NCBI GenBank assembly: GCA_025965815.1
Contig: JAOPWF010000525.1
Location: 1-16,693 of the forward strand
Direction of reading: 5' to 3'
Length of the DNA: 16,693 nucleotides
Origin: Mycobacterium sp.
GTDB taxonomy: Bacteria; Actinomycetota; Actinomycetes; Mycobacteriales; Mycobacteriaceae
Shown here: positions 7,828 to 14,380 of the stretch, piece after piece
How positions within the stretch are numbered: position 1 is the stretch's first letter
Layout of the letters: every line of letters begins with the position of its first letter
Program-made: the position numbers and the translations under genes
Notes under the pieces: model-generated
The model's input: only the letters and a program-made list of their open reading frames with translations
What the model was told of the DNA's origin: nothing
The model's database searches: none

Positions 7828-8640
7828 ATGAGCGGACCGCAGGGACCGGACCCGAACCAGCCGTGGCAGGGTCAGCAACCCGGGGCGGGCGAGGAGAAGT
7901 CTTCCAGCGGATCAGAATCGCCCTCCGATCAGCCGCAGTCGTGGGAGCCGCCGGCCTCCGGCTCCGAGCAGCCGCCCAGCGACGCGCCGGCGTGGCAGCA
8001 ACCGCCCGCGTACACCCCGCCGCAGTATCCGCAGTATCAGCAGCCGCCCACGTCCTACTCGCCGCCGCACTACCCGCAGACCGAACAGTTCGGTCAGCAG
8101 CCTCCCACCGAATACAACCCGTCGGCGTACCCGCAGACCGAGCAGTACGGACAGCAGCCGGGGCAGTACGGCCAGCCCGGCCAATACGGTCAGCCCGGCC
8201 AGTACGGCCAGTACCCGGGACAGCCGGGCCAGCCAGGCCAGCCTGGTCAGTACGGCCAGCCCGGTCAGTACCCGCAGCAGCCCGGTCAGGAGCAGGGCTC
8301 CAAGAAGTCGCTCGCCCTCATCGGCGGAATCGTCGGCCTACTGGCCGCGCTGATCGTCGCCGTGGTCCTGGTGCTTGGCTTCTGGAAGCCGGGATTTTTC
8401 GTCACCACCAAGCTCGACGTCAGCAAGGCCCAGGCCGGCGTGCAGCAGGTGCTCACCGACGAGACCAACGGCTACGGCGCCAAGAACGTCAAGGACGTCA
8501 AGTGCAACGACGGCCAGAGCCCCAAGGTGAAGAAGGGTGACACCTTCAACTGCGAGGTCAGCATCGACGGAACCAAGCGGCAGGTCACCGTGACTTTCCA
8601 GGACGACAACGGCACCTACGAGGTCGGCAGACCCAAATAG
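7828..8640 (+). CDS. DUF4333 membrane protein with a Pro/Gln/Gly/Tyr-rich N-terminal tail
   Basis: The product is 270 residues. Residues 1-160 form a low-complexity tail rich in Pro, Gln, Ser, Tyr and Gly, ending in a repeat of GQYGQP type at about 112-154. Lys-Lys precedes one membrane helix (about 161-187, [26 protein letters not shown]). Residues 188-270 read as a DUF4333 domain with two cysteines (VKCNDG and FNCEVS) that could form a disulfide, ending [17 protein letters not shown]. By the positive-inside rule the tail is cytosolic and the DUF4333 domain faces the cell envelope. The ATG at 7828 has AAGGAGAG upstream; an upstream ATG at 7747 would overlap helY and adds no family-like sequence. 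DUF4333 has no known biochemical role. It follows helY in the same direction and is convergent with the exonuclease gene, with one base between stops. Confidence 0.85.
   Translation: MSGPQGPDPNQPWQGQQPGAGEEKSSSGSESPSDQPQSWEPPASGSEQPPSDAPAWQQPPAYTPPQYPQYQQPPTSYSPPHYPQTEQFGQQPPTEYNPSAYPQTEQYGQQPGQYGQPGQYGQPGQYGQYPGQPGQPGQPGQYGQPGQYPQQPGQEQGSKKSLALIGGIVGLLAALIVAVVLVLGFWKPGFFVTTKLDVSKAQAGVQQVLTDETNGYGAKNVKDVKCNDGQSPKVKKGDTFNCEVSIDGTKRQVTVTFQDDNGTYEVGRPK
8161..8289 (+). repeat. Degenerate tandem repeat coding for GQYGQP-type units
   Basis: About 130 bases of repeating units of 9 to 18 bases, built from GGCCAGTACGGCCAGCCC-like and CCGGGCCAG-like modules, encode residues 112-154 of the DUF4333 protein ([20 protein letters not shown], then PGQ triplets and [15 protein letters not shown]). 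The repetition at DNA level suggests copy number could change by slippage or recombination between strains. Confidence 0.8.
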
Positions 8641-8641
8641 G

Positions 8642-9598
8642 TCAGCCCGGCAGCGAGTCGAGCGCTTTCTGCAGCCGGCCTATCGATGAGCCGACGCCCA
8701 GTTCGGTGGCCAGTTCTGCGACCCGGGCCGGGTTGTCGGCCGCCAGCGGCAGTTTGTCCGAAGCGGTCGACAACGTGACCGGCGCGTCGCGTGCGACCTG
8801 CACCACCGGTCCCGCGGCCTCGATGTAGTCGGTCGCGGCCAGCAGTTTGGACCGGTAGGCCTTGGACATCTTGGACTTCGGGTTGTCGGCGGCTTCCAGG
8901 ATCCGCTCCAGCGAGCCGTGCTCTGCCAGCAGCGTGGCGGCGGTCTTGTCGCCGATGCCGGGGACGCCGGGCAGCCCGTCGGACGGGTCGCCACGCAGCA
9001 GCGCCAGTTCGGCGTACGCCGCTCCGGCACGGTCCGCCGGCACGTTGTATTTGTCAGCTACCTCGGCCGGTCCGAACATGGTGGCCTTCGAAAGCCCGCG
9101 ACCGATGTAGAGCACCCGGACCTGAACTGGATCGTCGGAGACCAGCTGAAGCAGGTCACGGTCGCCGCTGACCACGATGACCGGGTCGCGGCGCTCCTGC
9201 GTCGCCAGTGTGCCCAGCACGTCGTCGGCCTCGAATCCCGGTGCACCCGCCGTCGAAATGCCGAACGCGTCCAGGATTGCGAGGATCATGTCGACCTGCG
9301 GGGTGAGTTCGTCGGGGACTTCCTCGATGTCGGGCTGACCGGCGGGTTCCGGCTCGGCGACGCGGTGCGCCTTGTACGACGGGATGAGGTCGACCCGGAA
9401 CTGGGGCCGCCAGTCCAGGTCGAGGCAGACGACCAGCCGCGCGGGCCGCTCCCGGGTGATCAGCGTGGCGACGGTGTCCAGGAATCCGCGCACCGCATTC
9501 ACCGGCCGACCGTCAGGCGAGGTGATCGACGACGGCACCCCGAAGTAGGAGCGAAACCACATGCTCGCGCCGTCGAGCAGCATCAGGGGAGCGGACAT
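8642..9598 (-). CDS. fenA: Stand-alone 5'-3' exonuclease / flap endonuclease (PolA N-domain family, FenA type)
   Basis: This enzyme resembles the 5' nuclease domain of DNA polymerase I but lacks the polymerase; mycobacterial FenA cuts 5' flaps in DNA repair and replication. The product is 318 residues. Metal-binding acidic clusters are visible: [12 protein letters not shown] (Asp9), [22 protein letters not shown] (Glu123, Asp125, Asp126), [11 protein letters not shown] (Asp146, Asp148) and [21 protein letters not shown]. The last includes the helix-three-turn-helix DNA-binding motif. YKAHR is the usual arch-region motif. Two ATGs are possible: 9607 and 9598. GCAGG is adjacent to the first but 9 bases from the second, and the family begins MSAPxxLLDGASM, so 9598 is preferred. 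The gene is convergent with the DUF4333 gene (one-base gap) and divergent from the VOC gene, with only 29 bases between start codons. Confidence 0.92.
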   Translation of the reverse strand: MSAPLMLLDGASMWFRSYFGVPSSITSPDGRPVNAVRGFLDTVATLITRERPARLVVCLDLDWRPQFRVDLIPSYKAHRVAEPEPAGQPDIEEVPDELTPQVDMILAILDAFGISTAGAPGFEADDVLGTLATQERRDPVIVVSGDRDLLQLVSDDPVQVRVLYIGRGLSKATMFGPAEVADKYNVPADRAGAAYAELALLRGDPSDGLPGVPGIGDKTAATLLAEHGSLERILEAADNPKSKMSKAYRSKLLAATDYIEAAGPVVQVARDAPVTLSTASDKLPLAADNPARVAELATELGVGSSIGRLQKALDSLPG

Positions 9599-9615
9599 GC
9601 CCGTCATCCTGCCAG

Positions 9616-9621
9616 TAGCGT
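9616..9621 (+). promoter_or_regulatory. Candidate -10 element (TAGCGT) for a leaderless VOC transcript
   Basis: TAGCGT fits TANNNT and ends 6 bases before GTG 9628, placing the transcript start on or next to the start codon. There is no Shine-Dalgarno sequence and no room for a leader in the short fenA-VOC divergent region. Confidence 0.45.
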
Positions 9622-9627
9622 TGGGCT

Positions 9628-10023
9628 GTGCCGTTTCACATCGATCGCATCGACCATGTCGTGTTCAACTGCCGCGACGTCGACGTGACGGTTGAGTGGT
9701 ATGCCCGGGTGCTGGGGATGCGGCGGGAGAGCTTCGGCGACGGCCGGTTGGCGCTGATGTTCGGCAACCAGAAGATCAACATTCGGCCCAGTGGCGCGCC
9801 GAACTGGGAGACGGGGGCGGTGGACGCGCCGGGCTCACTCGACCTGTGCTTCATAGCCGACGCCGATCCGGACGAAATCGGGGCTCACCTGCGCGCCAAC
9901 GGTGCGCAGATCACCCAGGGGCCGGTGACCAAGATCGGCGCGTTGGGACCGATGACGTCGCACTACTGCCGTGACCCCGACGGCAACCTGATCGAGATCG
10001 CCAGCTACCGGGTCGCCGACTAG
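9628..10023 (+). CDS. VOC-superfamily (glyoxalase/extradiol dioxygenase-like) protein
   Basis: The product is 131 residues, the size of a single vicinal-oxygen-chelate subunit. It shows the two-half beta-alpha-beta pattern: [29 protein letters not shown] at the start, with His10 as the likely first metal ligand, and the typical ending [17 protein letters not shown], with Glu123 as the likely last ligand. Such proteins use a divalent metal to act on glyoxal adducts, aromatic diols or epoxides, or bind antibiotics; the sequence does not say which. The only sensible start is GTG 9628, which has a leaderless-type -10 in front. pepE starts 9 bases after its stop, so the two may be co-transcribed. 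The substrate is unknown. Confidence 0.85.
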   Translation: MPFHIDRIDHVVFNCRDVDVTVEWYARVLGMRRESFGDGRLALMFGNQKINIRPSGAPNWETGAVDAPGSLDLCFIADADPDEIGAHLRANGAQITQGPVTKIGALGPMTSHYCRDPDGNLIEIASYRVAD

Positions 10024-10026
10024 CCT
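10021..10026 (+). promoter_or_regulatory. Candidate -10 element (TAGCCT) for pepE that includes the VOC stop codon
   Basis: TAGCCT fits TANNNT and ends 6 bases before the pepE ATG at 10033. Its first three bases are the TAG stop codon of the VOC gene. The CGAGGA that follows could also serve as a weak ribosome binding site for read-through mRNA, so pepE could be made from either transcript. Confidence 0.35.
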
Positions 10027-10032
10027 CGAGGA

Positions 10033-11211
10033 ATGAGTGCAAGCCGATTCAGCACCGAGGTGTACGCGCGACGGCTGCGGGATGCCGCGGCGGCGACCGG
10101 CGAGGCGGGGCTGGCGGGTCTCGTGGTGACACCCGGATACGACCTGCGGTACCTCGTCGGTTCGCGGGCCCAGACATTCGAGCGGCTGACCGCCCTGGTG
10201 GTGCCCTCCTCCGGTGGGCAGGAGCGCAGCGACCCGGGAATCGGTACGGGTGACTCCACGGTCGTCGTGCCGCGGATGGAGTTGGCCTCGCTCAAGGAGT
10301 CGGCGGTGACCGAACTCGGCCTCGCTGTTCGCGATTGGGTGGATGGCGAGGACCCGTACCGGCTGGTGGCCGACGCGCTGGGCGGTGCTCCTGCCGCCAC
10401 AGCGGTCACCGACTCGATGCCCGCGCTCCACCTGCTGCCGCTGGCCGACGTGCTCGGCGTGGTGCCGGTGCTGGCAACCGACGTGCTGCGCCGGCTGCGG
10501 ATGGTCAAGGACACCGCCGAAGTCGACGCGTTGCGCAAGGCCGGCGCGGCCATCGACCGGGTGCACGCCCGGGTGCCGGACTTCCTGGTGCCCGGCCGCA
10601 CCGAGGCCGACGTCGCCGCCGACATCGCCGAAGCCATTGTCGCCGAAGGGCATTCCGAGGTGGCGTTCATCATCGTCGGGTCCGGCCCGCATGGCGCCGA
10701 TCCGCACCACGAGTCCTCGGACCGCGAACTACGGCCCGGCGACATCGTCGTCGTCGATATCGGAGGACCGTACGAGCCCGGATACAACTCCGATTCGACC
10801 AGGACGTACAGCATCGGTGACCCCAGTCCCGATGTGGCGCAGCTGTATTCGGTGCTGCAGCGTGCGCAGCAGGCGGCCGTGGAGGCGGTCCGGCCCGGAG
10901 TCACCGCGGAACAGGTGGACGCGGCCGCGCGTGACGTGCTCGCCGAAGCCGGCCTCGCGGACGCGTTCGTGCACCGCACCGGCCACGGCATCGGGCTCTC
11001 CGTTCACGAAGAGCCCTACATCGTCGCCGGCAACGACCTGCCGCTGGAGGAAGGCATGGCATTCAGCATCGAACCGGGGATCTATTTCCCCGGCCAGTGG
11101 GGCGCCCGGATCGAGGACATCGTGATCGTCACCGCCGACGGCGCCGTGGCGGTCAACGAGCGTCCGCACGATCTCATCGTGGTGCCCGCCGGTCCGGCGG
11201 CGACCAGTTGA
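10033..11211 (+). CDS. pepE: PepE, M24-family Xaa-Pro-type dipeptidase
   Basis: This cytosolic metallopeptidase has the pita-bread fold of aminopeptidase P/prolidase and is expected to cleave dipeptides or Xaa-Pro bonds. Of 392 residues, about 1-155 form the N-terminal domain and the rest the catalytic domain. All five metal ligands are present: Asp242 (VVVDIGG), Asp254 (NSDSTRT), His318 (TGHGIG), Glu347 (SIEPGIYF) and Glu361 (ARIEDIV). The substrate-site histidine is in LSVHEEP. Compared with M. tuberculosis PepE (372 residues as I recall it), there is an extra low-complexity stretch at about residues 62-75 (GQERSDPGIGTGDS) and a slightly longer C-terminus. The ATG at 10033 matches the family start. 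The gene is convergent with the FDOR gene, 25 bases between stops. Confidence 0.93.
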   Translation: MSASRFSTEVYARRLRDAAAATGEAGLAGLVVTPGYDLRYLVGSRAQTFERLTALVVPSSGGQERSDPGIGTGDSTVVVPRMELASLKESAVTELGLAVRDWVDGEDPYRLVADALGGAPAATAVTDSMPALHLLPLADVLGVVPVLATDVLRRLRMVKDTAEVDALRKAGAAIDRVHARVPDFLVPGRTEADVAADIAEAIVAEGHSEVAFIIVGSGPHGADPHHESSDRELRPGDIVVVDIGGPYEPGYNSDSTRTYSIGDPSPDVAQLYSVLQRAQQAAVEAVRPGVTAEQVDAAARDVLAEAGLADAFVHRTGHGIGLSVHEEPYIVAGNDLPLEEGMAFSIEPGIYFPGQWGARIEDIVIVTADGAVAVNERPHDLIVVPAGPAATS

Positions 11212-11236
11212 TCTCGCCGGGTCAGCCCCGCCGGAC

Positions 11237-11668
11237 TTAATCCGCCTGGTCGGCCTGGTCGGCCGAGCGCTTCAGCAGATCCGACGAACCGAGGACCCGC
11301 TCCACATGCACCTCGATCACCACGCGGCGCGGATTGACCCGCGGGGTGCGGTACCGCTGCGCGTAGCGGCGTTCGGCGTCGCGGACGGCGTCGGCCTCGG
11401 TGTTGACGCTGGCGCGGCCCTCCAGCGACAGCCAGCGCGCGCCGTCCACCTGACTGAGGACCGCCACACCCGCGCGATCGGCGTTGACCGCTTTCTGGGA
11501 GCCGCCGCTGGTGATCACTCGGGCGATGTGGGTCTTCGGGTCGAACGTGAAGCCAACGGCCACCACATGCGGCGAATGGTCGGCACGTAGCGTGGTCAAC
11601 ATGGCGAGATGGCGCTCGGAAAGGAACGCCATCGCGTCGTTGGTGAGCCTGGTAGTCCCGTTCGCCAT
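11237..11668 (-). CDS. F420-dependent FDOR-B family protein, Rv2074 (biliverdin reductase) orthologue
   Basis: The 143-residue product is a split-barrel protein of the pyridoxamine 5'-phosphate oxidase-like/FDOR group. It matches M. tuberculosis Rv2074 nearly end to end: [91 protein letters not shown]. Rv2074 was shown to reduce biliverdin with F420H2, so cofactor F420 rather than FMN is expected. The C-terminal tail SADQADQAD goes beyond the M. tuberculosis end as I recall it and is encoded by a 9-base tandem duplication. The start at 11668 is divergent from the SDR-cobLMK operon, with 35 bases between start codons and a -10 on each strand. Substrate in vivo is uncertain; biliverdin sources in mycobacteria are limited. 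Confidence 0.9.
   Translation of the reverse strand: MANGTTRLTNDAMAFLSERHLAMLTTLRADHSPHVVAVGFTFDPKTHIARVITSGGSQKAVNADRAGVAVLSQVDGARWLSLEGRASVNTEADAVRDAERRYAQRYRTPRVNPRRVVIEVHVERVLGSSDLLKRSADQADQAD
11245..11262 (-). repeat. Two 9-base tandem copies (CCTGGTCGG) in the FDOR 3' end
   Basis: CCTGGTCGG at 11245-11253 is repeated at 11254-11262 on the plus strand. Read on the minus strand it produces the ADQADQAD tail of the FDOR protein. This looks like a recent slippage duplication and probably has little effect on the fold. Confidence 0.75.
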
Positions 11669-11676
11669 CAGTGCTC

Positions 11677-11682
11677 ACGCTA
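11677..11682 (-). promoter_or_regulatory. Candidate -10 element (TAGCGT on minus strand) for the FDOR gene
   Basis: On the minus strand TAGCGT fits TANNNT and ends 8 bases before the ATG at 11668, consistent with a leaderless or near-leaderless transcript. It lies 8 bases from the opposing GATAAT element of the SDR gene, so the two promoters share one short region. Confidence 0.4.
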
Positions 11683-11690
11683 GCGCAGGT

Positions 11691-11696
11691 GATAAT
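11691..11696 (+). promoter_or_regulatory. Candidate -10 element (GATAAT) for the leaderless SDR-cobLMK operon
   Basis: GATAAT differs from TATAAT at one position and ends 7 bases before GTG 11704. This supports GTG 11704 as both the transcript start and translation start of the SDR gene, rather than the GTG at 11671, which lies upstream of the promoter. Confidence 0.5.
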
Positions 11697-11703
11697 CGCA
11701 GCC

Positions 11704-12453
11704 GTGAATGACACGGGTAGCGGGCCAGTGGTGATTTTCGGCGGCCGCAGCGAAATCGGCTCCGAACTCGCCGCCCTGCTGGCACCCGGGGCCGACGTGG
11801 TGCTGGCGGCCCGCGGGCCGGACCGGCTCGACGAGCAGGTGGCCGCCGTGCGCTCCGCCGGGGCGCGGACCGTACACGTGCTGGAGTTCGACGCCGACGA
11901 CCTTGCGTCGCACGGTCCACTGGTCTCATCGCTGGTCGCCGAGTACGGCCCGATCGGCACGGCTGTGCTGGCCTTCGGCGTCCTGGGCGATCAGGCCCGC
12001 GCCGAGACCGACGCCGCGCACGCCGTCTCGGTGGTGAACACCGACTACGTGGCGCAGGTGAGCCTGTTGACGCACCTGGCCGAGGCGATGCGGGCGGCCG
12101 GTCGCGGCTCGATCGTGGTGTTCTCGTCCGTGGCCGGAGTGCGGGTGCGCCGGGCGAACTATGTCTACGGCTCGGCGAAGGCGGGGCTGGACGGGTTCGC
12201 CAGCGGACTCGCCGATGCGTTGCACGGTTCCGGCGTCCGGTTGCTGATCTCCCGCCCCGGGTTCGTGATCGGGCGGTTGACCGACGGTATGGAGCCCGCG
12301 CCGCTGTCCAGCACGCCGTCGCAGGTGGCGGCCGCGACCGCGCGGGCGCTGGCGAAGGGCCGGCGCACGGTATGGATCCCGTGGACGTTGCGGCCGGTGT
12401 TCTTCGGGTTGCGGCTGCTCCCGCAGCCGGTGTGGCGCAGGATGCCGCGATGA
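11704..12453 (+). CDS. Short-chain dehydrogenase/reductase (Rv2073c type), first gene of the cobLMK operon
   Basis: The 249-residue product has the SDR layout. A nucleotide-binding motif VVIFGGRSEIGSELA (Gly13, Gly14, Gly19) takes the place of the common TGxxxGIG. Two further hallmarks are a catalytic serine in VFSSVAG (Ser142) and Tyr155-x3-Lys159 in YVYGSAKAG. The C-terminus (TPSQVAAATARALAKGRRTVWIPWTLRPVFFGLRLLPQPVWRRMPR) resembles DprE2-like SDRs of the cell-wall arabinan pathway, so a membrane-associated or polyprenyl-type substrate is conceivable. An upstream GTG at 11671 is open, but GTG 11704 gives the length of the M. tuberculosis protein and sits 7 bases after a good -10. Its stop overlaps the cobL start (ATGA at 12450-12453), so it is translated with the cobalamin genes. 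The substrate is unknown; a link to corrin synthesis is inference from position only. Confidence 0.85.
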   Translation: MNDTGSGPVVIFGGRSEIGSELAALLAPGADVVLAARGPDRLDEQVAAVRSAGARTVHVLEFDADDLASHGPLVSSLVAEYGPIGTAVLAFGVLGDQARAETDAAHAVSVVNTDYVAQVSLLTHLAEAMRAAGRGSIVVFSSVAGVRVRRANYVYGSAKAGLDGFASGLADALHGSGVRLLISRPGFVIGRLTDGMEPAPLSSTPSQVAAATARALAKGRRTVWIPWTLRPVFFGLRLLPQPVWRRMPR

Positions 12454-13628
12454 TCGTCGTTGTCGGTATCGGGGCCGACGGTATGGCGGGGTTGACGCCG
12501 GCCGCCCGGGCTGAACTGACGCGGGCCACGGTGATCTACGGGTCGAAACGCCAGCTGGACCTACTGGATGCCGGCGTGGCGGCCCCGCGGCGGGAATGGC
12601 CGTCGCCGATGCTCCCGTTCCTGCCGAAGCTGCTCGACGACGCGCCGGGCGACGTACACGTCGTGGCCAGCGGCGACCCACTCTTGCACGGCATCGGCGG
12701 CACTCTCATCCGGCTGTACGGAGCCCACCGGGTGACCGTGCTGCCGACCGTGTCGAGTGTGACGCTGGCGTGCGCGCGGATGGGCTGGGTCGCGCACGAC
12801 ACCGAGGTGATCAGCCTGGTCAGCGCGGCGCCGCACACCGCGGTACGCCGCGGCGGGCAAGCGGTCGTGCTGTCCCGGGACGGCACCGGCCCGGCGACGC
12901 TGGCCCGGCTGCTCACCGAAACCGGCCGCGGTGACTCCGCGTTGACCGCGCTCGAGCAGCTCGGCGGCCCCGCGGAACGTCGCCGCGATGCGTCCGCCCG
13001 GGACTGGGCGCAGGACCCGCTTTACGACGTGGACGACCTGAACGTGGTCGCGGTCCGCTACCTGCCCGACGAGCGGGTGGCTCAGGTGCTGCCCGACGAC
13101 GCATTCGCGCACGACGGCCAGATCACCAAACAGGCCATGCGCGCGGTCACGCTGGCAGCACTCGCACCACGCCCCGGCGAGCGGCTGTGGGACGTCGGCT
13201 CCGGATCGGGCAGCATCGCGATCGAGTGGTGCCGCAGCGGATTCGGCTGCACGGCCGTCGCATTCGAGCATGACGAACAGCGGCGGAAGCGCATCGCGGG
13301 CAACGTGCTGGCATTCGGAACCCACGTTGACATCCGGGGTGATGCACCCGACTCGTTCGACGGCGCACCGGAGCCGGCAGCCATCTTCCTCGGCGGCGGG
13401 ATGACGCAACCCGGCCTGCTCGACGCGTGCCTCGCGCGGCTGGCGCCAGGCGGCCGCCTGGTGGCCAATGTCGTCACCGCGGAGTCTGAAGCGGTTCTCT
13501 CGCAGTCCCATTCGCGATGGGGCGGCGAGTTGCGGCGGTTTCAGCACTATCGCGGCGAGCCGGTCGGGGGATTCACCGGCTGGCGCCCAGCGATGCCCGT
13601 CACCCAGTGGGTAGTGAGCAAGTCGTGA
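12450..13628 (+). CDS. cobL: CobL, precorrin-6Y C5,15-methyltransferase (decarboxylating)
   Basis: CobL methylates precorrin-6Y at C5 and C15 using S-adenosylmethionine and removes the C12 acetate carboxyl, giving precorrin-8x in the aerobic cobalamin route. The 392-residue protein is the usual CbiE-CbiT fusion. The CbiE half starts MIVVVGIGADGMAGL and carries SGDPLLHG (residues 75-80). The CbiT half, from about residue 205, starts around GQITKQAMRAVTLAAL and has the SAM-binding motif DVGSGSGSIAIEW beginning at Asp248. The start ATG overlaps the SDR stop by four bases and the end overlaps cobM by four (GTGA), so translational coupling is likely. An in-frame ATG at 12372 lies inside the SDR gene and is not family-like. 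Confidence 0.95.
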   Translation: MIVVVGIGADGMAGLTPAARAELTRATVIYGSKRQLDLLDAGVAAPRREWPSPMLPFLPKLLDDAPGDVHVVASGDPLLHGIGGTLIRLYGAHRVTVLPTVSSVTLACARMGWVAHDTEVISLVSAAPHTAVRRGGQAVVLSRDGTGPATLARLLTETGRGDSALTALEQLGGPAERRRDASARDWAQDPLYDVDDLNVVAVRYLPDERVAQVLPDDAFAHDGQITKQAMRAVTLAALAPRPGERLWDVGSGSGSIAIEWCRSGFGCTAVAFEHDEQRRKRIAGNVLAFGTHVDIRGDAPDSFDGAPEPAAIFLGGGMTQPGLLDACLARLAPGGRLVANVVTAESEAVLSQSHSRWGGELRRFQHYRGEPVGGFTGWRPAMPVTQWVVSKS

Positions 13629-14380
13629 CCGTGTACTTCATCGGCGCCGGTCCAGGCGCGGCCGATCTCATCACCGTGCGTGGCCAGCGCCTGCTCAACC
13701 GCTGCCCGGTGTGTCTGTACGCCGGCTCGATCATGCCCGACGATCTGCTGGCACTGTGCCCACCGGATGCGCGGATCGTCGACACCGGACCCCTGACCCT
13801 GGAACAGATCATCACCGAACTGGCCGATGCGCACGCCGCGGGCTTGGACGTCGCCCGGCTGCATTCTGGGGACTCGTCGCTGTACAGCGCACTGGCCGAG
13901 CAGTCCCGTCGTCTTGACCAGCTTGGCGTCGACTACGAAATCGTGCCCGGGGTCCCCGCTTTCGCCGCGGCCGCGGCGGCACTGGGCCGCGAATTGACGG
14001 TGCCCGGCGTCGCGCAGACGGTCACTCTGACCCGGGTGGCGACGCTGTCGACGGCGATGCCGGCCGGCGAGGACCTCACCGCGCTGTCGCGTTCCGGTTC
14101 GACACTGGTGCTGCATCTGGCGGCCGCGCAGGTCGACGCGATCGTTCCCCAGTTGCTGGCCGGTGGCTACCGACCGGAGACCCCCGCCGCGGTCGTGGCG
14201 TTCGCGAGCTGGCCGGAACAGTGCGTACTGCGCTGCACGCTGGCCGACCTCGCCGAGCAGATGCGCACCGCAGGCATCACCCGCACCGCGGTGATCATCG
14301 TCGGCGACGTTCTTGGCGCCGAAGGCTTTTCGGACAGCTACCTGTACTCGGCGGATCGCCTGCGGCGCGGGCGGCACTGA
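13625..14380 (+). CDS. cobM: CobM, precorrin-4 C11-methyltransferase
   Basis: CobM methylates precorrin-4 at C11 with S-adenosylmethionine to give precorrin-5. From GTG 13625 the product is 251 residues, the same as M. tuberculosis CobM. It begins MTVYFIGAGPGAADLITVRGQRLL (SAM-binding loop), followed by CLYAGSIMPDDLL, VPGVPAFAAAAAALGRELTVPGVAQTVTLTR and VIIVGDVLGAEGFSDSYLYS. The conserved GDPxxY motif reads GDSSLY here (residues 82-87), with serine at 84 where proline is usual. The start overlaps the cobL stop (GTGA) and the stop overlaps the cobK start by one base (TGATG). Confidence 0.95.
   Translation: MTVYFIGAGPGAADLITVRGQRLLNRCPVCLYAGSIMPDDLLALCPPDARIVDTGPLTLEQIITELADAHAAGLDVARLHSGDSSLYSALAEQSRRLDQLGVDYEIVPGVPAFAAAAAALGRELTVPGVAQTVTLTRVATLSTAMPAGEDLTALSRSGSTLVLHLAAAQVDAIVPQLLAGGYRPETPAAVVAFASWPEQCVLRCTLADLAEQMRTAGITRTAVIIVGDVLGAEGFSDSYLYSADRLRRGRH

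Noticed and set aside
11212..11236. Possible terminator between pepE and the FDOR gene
   Set aside because: Only a GGG/CCC stem around TCAG can be drawn, with no T-run; too weak to call in this GC-rich sequence.
12460..12469. TTGTCGGTAT at the start of cobL, similar to the same damage promoter element
   Set aside because: The -10 is missing at the right spacing and the site lies after the cobL start codon.
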